Position numbers and translations under genes: made by a program. A DNA stretch of 64,000 bases from Gaeumannomyces sp. JS-464. Taxonomy: Eukaryota > Ascomycota > Sordariomycetes > Magnaporthales > Magnaporthaceae. Shown piece by piece: positions 57,071 through 64,000 of the stretch (position 1 is its first letter; each line of letters begins with the position of its first letter). The DNA lies in contig NGZR01000004.1 in the NCBI GenBank assembly GCA_002197995.1, positions 744,001 to 808,000 of the forward strand, given 5' to 3'. The notes beneath the pieces are model-generated. The model ran no database searches and had not been told where the DNA came from. It saw nothing but the letters and a program-made list of their open reading frames with translations.

Positions 57071-59106
57071 ATGCCGTTTATTCTCGGCCTCTCCCAGCAC
57101 CGAAAGGACTGGTGAGTCGCGATATCGCCTGCTTTCCTGCCTCGTGCCCTGCCCGTGGGTCGAAAGAATCATGATAGAATGGAAAACATGACTGCCCGTG
57201 AAAACCACCGAGAAAGCCAGTACCCGTGCAACACGCGCTCGATACCAGCTGCTGACTCGCCGGGCCCTTCAGCAAGTTCAAGCAGGAGCAGCGCGCCGAG
57301 CGCATTCGCTCGCTCACTCGCTACCATGGCGCCCTTACCGCCCAAGACAAGGCGACTCTCCGGGCTCCCATAGAGGAGCTCGTCAGAGGTGTCCATGAAG
57401 AGTCGATAAAACCCCTCGACATTTTGTTGACCTACGGCAAAGTTGCCCTCAAGTCCCACGCCAAAAACCAACTGCCTGACGGAGGTGATGCTCCCGAGCG
57501 CCGAGGCCGCCTTGGCAGACGGCAGTGTGAACCTCCAAGGCCCCCTCGCCGGCATCCCCGTGAGTCTCAAAGAGTAGGTTTGATTCCTTCCCCGGGGCAA
57601 GGACCGGCTCGTCTCCGACGTTTGACTCGGCGGCAGCCCCTGCTTACTATGAGTCTACATCAGCACGATACCGGTGGCCGGCTATGACAGCACTGTCGGC
57701 TACAGCAGCCTGGTTGGCAACGCCCAACCCAAAGATGGCCCCATCGTGCGCCTGCTCAAGGACGCCGGTGCCGTTCCCTACGTCAAGACGAACATCCCCA
57801 TCACACTGCTTTCGTTCGAGTCAACCAACGATGTCTGGGGCCGTACCACCAACCCTCACAACCCGCGCTACTCCCCGGGCGGCTCGACAGGTGCGAGTCC
57901 GCTCTTCTTGCCCTGGGTGGCCGCATTGGAATCGGGAGCGATGTTGCTGGCAGCGTGAGGCTTCCTGCCGCATGGTCTGGCTGCTACAGCCTCCGTTGCT
58001 CCACGGGTCGCTGGCCCAAATGGGGAGTCAGCACTAGCATGCCGGGCCAGGAGGGAGTTCCGAGTGTTTACAGCCCGATGGCCCGCACGCTGAACGACTT
58101 GACTTATTTTACGCGCTCCATAATAGGCATGGAGCCGTGGAAATACGACCACACTGTCCACCCGCTTCCATGGCGTGAAGACGACGCAGTTGAAATCTCG
58201 GGCGGTGGAGAGAAACAGAAGAAGGCACGCGTGGGCGTCATGCGCTCCGATGGAGTGGTCGACCCGAGCCCCGCGTGCGCGAGGGCGCTCCGCATGGTCG
58301 AGGAGGCGCTGCGCCGAGCCGGGCACGACGTCTTCGAGATGCGCCCGCCCGGGACGTACGAGGCGCTCCGCGTGGCGTCACTGCTGCTCAACGCCGACGG
58401 CTGCGGCACCTTTGAGAGCTTCATGCGGTTCGGGCGAGTGGCAGGATCGCGGGGCCGACCAGATGAGCTGGATGATGAAGCTGGCGCGCCCGTTCAAGTA
58501 CCTGTACTACCTGTGGGTCAAGTACGTCCGGAAGGACGACGTCTGGGCCGGGCTGGTGCGGGACTGGCACCCCAAGTCGGCCCTGGAGAACTGGAAGCTC
58601 GTGGGGGAGCGGGAAAGTTACCGGTCCAAGTGGTTCGAGTGGTGGAACCGGGCCGACATCGACTTCCTGCTTACCGTGCCCAACGCGACGCCGGCGCTGC
58701 CGCACGACGCTATGAAGGATGCCGTGAGCAGTTGCGGATACACGTTTCTGTTCAACTATGTGAGTAGCCTCCTAATATCCGCCGGGAGCAAGCAGCACAG
58801 CACGGGTGACGAAATGCGAGAAGCAGTAACTGACCATTGACAAAGCTCGACTATACCGCCGGCGTCCTCCCTGTCACTCACGTGGACAAAGCCAAAGATA
58901 AACTACCCGCAACATTCAACTTCAAAAAGCTGAACGGCGTGGCGCAAGGGGCGTATAAGCACTACGACGCCGAGGCTATGCATGGCCTGCCTGTTGGTGT
59001 CCAGGTAATCGGGCGTCGGCTCGAGGAAGAGAAGGTGCTAGCCGCCATGAAAGTCGTGGAGGATGCGCTCGGGGAAGACAAGTACCAGCTGCTAGAGATT
59101 GACTAG
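57071..59106 (+). CDS. Amidase (amidase-signature family)
   Basis: Four exons: 57071-57111, 57273-57573, 57664-58759 and 58846-59106. With three 1-nt corrections (extra A at 57463-57467, missing G at 57891, extra G at about 58432) they total exactly 565 residues. The signature is present: PVSLKD with the catalytic Lys (Lys-Asp split by intron 2), YSPGGSTGGES with the cis-Ser, and GIGSDVAGSVRLPA with the nucleophile Ser. Substrate loops (TVPNATPALPHD, MHGLPVGVQVIGRRLEEEKVL at the C terminus) match fungal acetamidase/general amidases, which hydrolyse an amide to acid plus ammonia, usually in nitrogen scavenging. Thr replaces the second Ser of GGSSGGE. No signal peptide; likely cytosolic. The short first exon (13 codons) is inferred from phase agreement. 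Confidence 0.88.
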
Positions 59107-59643
59107 GCAAAATGGCGGCTTGCGTCCCAGTATCAAACCCGTGCATATTCCTTACAGGGCTCGATAGATCAACTTGTAGTCACAGAACGAGCTCAAGGCA
59201 TTTTTTTGACGTGAGATGAATGAAGCGGCAGATAGCCAGGTACATATTTGAGGTTTCAAGCATTTCGCACTGGTATCTGGCCGGGCGACGAGATACACAC
59301 TCGCGGTATTGATCCCCAAGCTATATCGGGGGTGGCTCCGAAATCGGAGCTCGTGGGAGGGGGCTCGGTTACCAAGAAGGGAAAAATGAAGAAGTATAAG
59401 ATCGGAGACGAAACCAAGAAAGAAAAGGTCGTTCACGGATAGTTCACGAGGCAATAGAGTGGCAGGGCAGAGGTGCCCAACTACCTAGTTTGTTCATCTA
59501 ATATACCTCCATTCGTGCGACCAGTCGTCAATACAGTCGGGCTTCTTCGCTGGGCGTCGGACGTTCTGACTCTCCTGACTCTAGCCCATCATTGATTACC
59601 AAGCGCGCAAAGCTTGACCAAAAGACCAACAGCCAGCGGCACG
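59107..59643. other. Intergenic between amidase and methyltransferase
   Basis: No CDS supported; 3' flank of the amidase gene and 5' leader of the methyltransferase gene. Confidence 0.45.
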
Positions 59644-60889
59644 ATGAAGGACACTGGAGAAAGCAAAGACAATTGGTCGTCAGAGGTGAGCTGCACGCTT
59701 ACTCTGGATAACCTGGGAAACTACACGCCCAAAGATGCTGGGGCTGACGAGTGCGCAAGCAAAGGCCTACCAAAACGCGGCATCGTTTGTGCCCAAGCTG
59801 GCCGTCGAGGTTGTGAAGTGGCTCGACCCGCAGCAGGACGATGTCATCCTCGATATAGGATGCGGCGGTACGTGCGTCCCTCTAACAGGATGGATACCCA
59901 ATGGTGGTGACAGAGCACCCTGCCAATAGGCTCATCTTGTCTTGCGTTGTGTCACTGCAGACGGCGTCCTTGACCTCCAGATTGGCAAAGTGCTGTCCAA
60001 GGGCAGCGGGTCTCTGCATGGCATCGACAGCTCGCAGTCGATGATCGAGACTTCCAAGACCGCGGCTGCTACTGCGGGTTTCAAGAACCTGACCTTTGAG
60101 GGTAAGAAAGGCTCCTGTCGGTTTTGCTGCCTCTGTGCCTGGCATGGACTGGTACCCAAGCCGGGTGTCCGGCTATCTACCCTACCCAATCGGAGCCTCT
60201 GGTGTGAGGGGTACAAGCACCACACTTTACTAATGGGAACATGCACGGGGGGTTTTGGTGTGTGGCTGCTCCCACTCTCACTAACACGCGCGTCATCTCC
60301 ACCCCTCCTCACACAGTCCACGACGCAGCCGATCTAGTCAGCAAGCCCGAGCTGCAGCAGGGAAGGTTCACCAAGGCCTTCTCCAACGCGGCGATGCACT
60401 GGATCCTGCGGCCCGAGGCGACGCGCGGGCTCTTCTTCCTCGCGGGTGCGCGATGCGCTGGCGCCCGGCGGGACCTTCGCCTTCGAGATGGGCGGGCTGG
60501 GCAACGTGGCCGAGCTCAAGGCCGGCATCGTCGGGCGGTCGCGCGGCGCGTCGGCCTGCAGGCCGCGGTCGAGTCCTGCCCTTGGTTCTTCCCGGACGAG
60601 CGCTGGGTCAGGCGCGTGATGGAGGGGCGGGGGAAGGGGCAGCGGCGGCGGCTGGGCGGTCGAGCGCGTCGAGAGGGTCTGGCGGCCCACGGATGCGGAC
60701 GCGGGCGGCGTTGATGCCTGGGTCCGGCTCATGGGCAAGCAGGTGTTCGACGCCGTGCCCAACGAGGCCGGCCAGCGCGAGGACTGCATCCGCGAGGCGG
60801 TGGGGCTGCTCGAGGCGGTTTGTGCCACGCCTGGTGGGGGCTACATGTTCAGCTACGTCCGCGCCCGAGTCTTGGCTCGCAAGATCTAA
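59644..60889 (+). CDS. Class I SAM-dependent methyltransferase
   Basis: Four exons: 59644-59685, 59735-59867, 59961-60101 and 60317-60889, all GT-AG. Rossmann motifs: motif I VILDIGCG + DGVLDL across intron 2, an acidic motif II in LHGIDSSQSMIE, and AFSNAAMHWI + APGGTFAFEMGGLGN as motifs IV/V. The wording is that of trans-aconitate-methyltransferase-like fungal proteins; substrate unknown. Exon 4 is GC-rich and needs three 1-nt corrections within about 200 nt (near 60443, 60530 and 60640), giving 295 residues and ending FSYVRARVLARKI. Met 59644 is followed by a short acidic exon (MKDTGESKDNWSSE). It sits in the same direction as the flanking amidase and DUF1776 genes, each with its own spacer. 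Confidence 0.83.
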
Positions 60890-60921
60890 GAGGCGGCCGT
60901 GCTGGGCCGGGTTTCTATTGC

Positions 60922-60953
<32 letters not shown>

Positions 60954-61360
60954 CGTTTCTCGTGTGTTCTTTGTGTGTGTGTTGGCTCTGTTTATCTCGC
61001 CGCATCGTTTGTCCTTGCAGGAAACCCGACCCTCCCCTCGTGTGAGCATGTGCCACGAGGATGACGTCGGGCATCGATTGGTGGGGCTCACCTGAAAAAG
61101 TGGCACCAGCAGCGATAATGAAAGTGAAAAAGTGAGTTGTCTTGCCGGCTTGAGTGCATGAATTCCACACCGCATGCTGGCATGATTTTTGTAGTTCCCA
61201 AGAAAAAGAAAAAAAAGCGCTAGCCAGAGATCGATCTGTATACCTAAGGGAGCCCAGACCACCCCGACACCAGAGCCCCTCGAGCTCAATTTCCCAGTCG
61301 CAAACCTGCCCCTCAGTTCACAGCATCTCGACGCGCGGGAGCAGTTATTCGGTCGCCAAC
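60890..61360. other. Intergenic with poly-T tract
   Basis: 3' flank of the methyltransferase gene with a 31-nt T run (60923-60953) and TG-rich sequence, then the leader of the DUF1776 gene. No CDS. Confidence 0.5.
60923..60953. repeat. Poly-T tract, 31 nt
   Basis: Uninterrupted T run about 35 nt after the methyltransferase stop. Its length exceeds usual 3' signals and is probably variable. Confidence 0.95.
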
Positions 61361-63076
61361 ATGTCTGCAGATGATCAGGTTTTCCTGGACGTTGTAGGTT
61401 TGCGCGTTTGCATGTGCCACCTGCTTGCGTTGCTCGCCACGGGCAAGATGCAAAGATGCTGATCGATCTGACCCCCGCCCCCGCTCCAGCTGTCCGCCAT
61501 CCCGAACGATATCAAACGATACTCGACCGAGGTCGCCGACTTTGTCGACAAGCATGTCGAGGTCGCAGCCGGCATCCTGAGGGAGCAGCTCTCGACGGCC
61601 GAATGGATTCCAGAGTCCTTCCGGCCACGGCCACTGCCGCCCGCCCCCGCCGCCCAGCTTCTTCCCCTCTCGGCGTACGAGCGCCTCGAGAGCTGGGTGC
61701 TGAGGCACAAGCTCCTCACGGGACTGATCGTCCTCGGCACGGGCGCGGCCGTGTACCGCACGTACCGCAAGCAATACAACCACAAGCCCCGACGTGCGAG
61801 GCGTTCTCGGAGTGGAGGGCGGATCGAGGTCGTTGTCATAGCCGGCAAGCCGAGCCTGCCCCTGGTCAAGTCTCTGGCGCTGGACATGGAGAGGAGGGCC
61901 ACATGTCTTCATTGTGTGCAACTCGGTCGAGGAGACGCCATAGTGCAGGGCATGCAGCGGTCCGACATCAAGCCGCTTGCCGTCGATATAACAGACGTGA
62001 GTATAGCCTCCACCCCAACCAAACTCTGCAGCCGTGCCTCTCCCGCGATTGCGAGATGACCCCGCTGACATGGGCAAACCACTCTCCAGCCGCCGCTCGC
62101 AGGAGCATCCATCGAGCGCTTCGCTCAGTACCTCCATGCTCCTTATGCCCCCGCAGCCAAAGCAAAGCCCACGTACCTCACACTGAAAGCCGTCATCCTT
62201 GTTCCCTCGGTCACATATCAGACCTCCCCGATCGCAACCATCCCTCCTTCCAGCTTCGCCGACCTCTTCAACACACATCTGCTCCATCCAATCCTCACTA
62301 TCCAGTCTTTCCTCCCACTCCTGACAGCTCGCCCGTCCCCTCCGCCGGTGCCACCGATCCCTGCCGCCGGGAACCCCGCCCCAAGCCCCACTACCAGCAG
62401 TCACAGCCAGGGCCCGCCGAAAGTCCTCGTCTTGACACCGTCCATCGTGTCATCCATAAACCCGCCCTTCCACGCACCAGAGGCTACCGTGTGCTCGGCC
62501 CTGTCGGCCTTTACCGAGGTCCTGACGGCCGAGCTGCGGCCACTGTCGATCCCTGTTACCCACGTGCAGCTCGGCACCTTTGACCTGACGGACTTCACGC
62601 CCGCTTTGAAGGCCGGTGCCGCCGCCGCCTCGCGTGCGGCTGGCCTGCTCACGGGCCCGGACTCGGCTGAGTCTTCTTGGCCCGAGTCGGCGCGCTATTC
62701 CTACGGCCGCAACTACACGGCGCAGTCAACATCGGTCATCGGGACCGGTACCGCGGTCCGGGGCCTGCGTGGCACCTCTCTGCGGGAGCTGCACAACACC
62801 GTCTTCGACATCATCAGCGCCGACCTGGCCAAGGGCGGCCCGCCCGAGAGCGTCCGCGTCGGCCTCGGCGCGGACCTCTACGGCTTCGTCGGCCGATGGG
62901 TGCCTCGCAGCCTTGTCGCGTGGATGATGGGTGTCCGCAAGGTCGACAACCTGGCCGCGTGGCAGCCCTCGCCGTCTCTGGGCGGCACGCCCAAGTCAGG
63001 CAGCGAGAGCGGCGAGTTTGTGGCCGTGCCTGGCGGCGACTCGTCCTTTGTTACGGAGCATGATGTTTGGAAATAA
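61361..63076 (+). CDS. DUF1776-family Rossmann-like protein
   Basis: Three exons in phase: 61361-61393, 61490-61996 and 62090-63076, 508 residues. The start MSADDQVFLDV + LSAIPNDIKRYS and the course of the protein match the fungal DUF1776 family (NAD(P)-binding-like, short-chain-dehydrogenase-related, catalytic role unproven). Landmarks: hydrophobic segment LLTGLIVLGTGAAVY (about 92-106), probably a membrane anchor; EVVVIAGKPSLPLVKSLALDMERR as the nucleotide-binding first strand; DIKPLAVDITDPP; PKVLVLTPSIVSSINPPFHAPEATVCSALSAF; and VQLGTFDLTDF. Two compensating 1-nt breaks near 61900-61940 scramble about 14 residues where VFIVCNSVEETP is read in another frame. No classical YxxxK is visible. 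Confidence 0.85.
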
Positions 63077-63552
63077 AGTCGCCGGTGTGAAGGCGGCTGG
63101 TGGGCTTCTCATTTAAATCGGCGCATCATGGGTTACGGTTGTGTGTTTTATTTGTTCTGTTGCTACGATTATCTGACCAGACATAATTGCCGATGCATTC
63201 AGTATCCTGGATGTGGCAGTCGGTAAATGACACCCCTCTTTTTGAAATTTACGACATCACGGCTCCTTTGTAACAAGTACATAGAAACAAAAAGTTTACC
63301 CACCCACTATCAGGGTGCTGATATCCACCAAGTTTTCGCTGACCACACATCTGATTTGATTTGTTGATTTTGGCGACATCGCCTCAGTAGATGTGGCAGA
63401 TGGTCAGTGACTTTGGAACAACCGCAGCGCTTGAAAACGAATACCTCGTGGTATAAAACGCCGGTGACGACAACCGATGCCAAGTAGAGCTACAATAAAG
63501 GAAGAAAGTGGCGCCTAAGACGGGCTGGTATCACAGCAAGTATCCCCCAAGG
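63077..63552. other. Convergent 3' flanks of DUF1776 and yth1
   Basis: Both neighbouring genes end into this 476-bp interval. No CDS or RNA gene recognised. Two similar TGTGGCAG words lie at 63211 and 63392. Confidence 0.45.
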
Positions 63553-64000
63553 TTAGAAATTCCGTCCCCTGAACTTGTGTCCTCCCCCTCCGCGGCCTCC
63601 CCACCTACCGCCTCCACCCCCGCCGCGCCCGCCACCGCCGAACTTGTCCCTCTGGCCGCCGTAGCCGCCCCGCTTCCGGTCGCGGTCCCTAGCGCCGCCG
63701 TCCCGGTCGTCGTCGTCGTCAAAGTGGTTATCCCTCCTGTGGCCCTGCCCGGCCTCGTCGTCGGCCACGGGCGGCTTCTCGACCTTGACGGTGGGCTTGT
63801 CCATCTTCGGGTCCCAGCGCGGGTGGGCCCCTTGCTTGCAGGCGCGGCCGTCCGGGCAGAAGCCGCACAGGTAGTAAGGGCAGAGCTGGCGCCTCACGTG
63901 CTTCTTGGAGCAGCGCGGCCCCAGCGGGCAGAAGCCCTGGTCGTAGTGCGGGCAGGGCGGGAGCTTGGACTGGGGGTCGATGTGGAGGTACATGCACTCC
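63553..64000 (-). CDS. Yth1/CPSF30 mRNA 3'-end processing factor, C-terminal part
   Basis: The frame is open to the window edge, so the 5' part is outside. Visible: the end of a CCCH finger (ECMYLH), two complete CCCH fingers [19 protein letters not shown] and [20 protein letters not shown], then [11 protein letters not shown] and a long Asp/Arg then RGG-rich tail ending GRNF. Yth1/CPSF30 has five CCCH fingers and, in the cleavage and polyadenylation complex, recognises the poly(A) signal; these are fingers 4 and 5 plus the end of 3. The Gly/Arg tail is longer than in yeast and probably binds RNA. No frame break. Confidence 0.9.
   Translation of the reverse strand, partial: ECMYLHIDPQSKLPPCPHYDQGFCPLGPRCSKKHVRRQLCPYYLCGFCPDGRACKQGAHPRWDPKMDKPTVKVEKPPVADDEAGQGHRRDNHFDDDDDRDGGARDRDRKRGGYGGQRDKFGGGGRGGGGGGRWGGRGGGGHKFRGRNF

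Noticed and set aside
60923..60953. Poly-T as a transcription terminator
   Set aside because: The flanking genes are protein-coding and polymerase II transcribed; a 31-nt T run is better read as a homopolymer repeat.
61313..62404. 363-codon minus-strand frame
   Set aside because: Antisense shadow of the DUF1776 gene, whose three exons are in phase and match a known family.
1..64000. tRNA or rRNA genes
   Set aside because: I looked for GGTTCGANTCC-type T-loops with paired acceptor stems and for rRNA words and found none convincing; a covariance-model scan was not possible here.

Overview
The window reads as nuclear DNA of a filamentous ascomycete (Pezizomycotina, most like a Sordariomycete). 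The evidence is short GT-AG introns with CTAAC-type branch sites, fungal-specific families (Zn2Cys6 regulator, NLR-like STAND genes, DUF1776, DUF7025-AAA) and an AT-rich block whose mutations look like repeat-induced point mutation (RIP). I could not assign a genus.

Layout. 1-12110 is a RIP-degraded, gene-dead transposon block. It holds a complete Ty3/gypsy LTR element (1320-8424, minus strand, flanked by a 5-bp GGAAG target duplication) nested in older degraded sequence. A relic PIF/Harbinger DNA transposon follows, with a DDE transposase on plus (about 9560-10410) and a convergent Myb/SANT ORF on minus (about 10740-11967). Normal composition returns abruptly near 12110, next to an NLR-type gene (12431-16118, minus: nucleoside phosphorylase-like, NACHT, then eight near-identical 33-residue ankyrin repeats). 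Beyond it lie an ankyrin scrap, a probable LTR fragment and a truncated NACHT/WD40 gene (17385-18345, plus). This is an accessory, allorecognition/immune-type neighbourhood.

20160-31627 carries a War1/PrtT-like Zn2Cys6 regulator, a short hypothetical ORF, a secreted-type agmatinase of eight exons, a SET-domain protein, a doubtful membrane protein and a small secreted Thr/Val-rich protein. 31628-48880 is strikingly gene-poor: one small Lys-rich ORF and one polyQ F-box protein, with several palindromes and simple repeats. 48881-64000 is gene-dense: an unrecognised membrane protein and a DUF7025-type AAA+ ATPase transcribed divergently, an amidase, a class I methyltransferase, a DUF1776 protein, and the 3' end of the mRNA 3'-processing factor Yth1/CPSF30 running off the window edge.

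A cross-cutting feature is that nearly every multi-exon gene needs one or more 1-nt (once 2-nt) indels to restore an otherwise well-conserved, stop-free protein. Several sit in homopolymers. After correction the exon lengths sum to whole codons. This points to consensus errors in the assembly more than to pseudogenisation, although true decay cannot be excluded for the NLR and the Zn2Cys6 gene.
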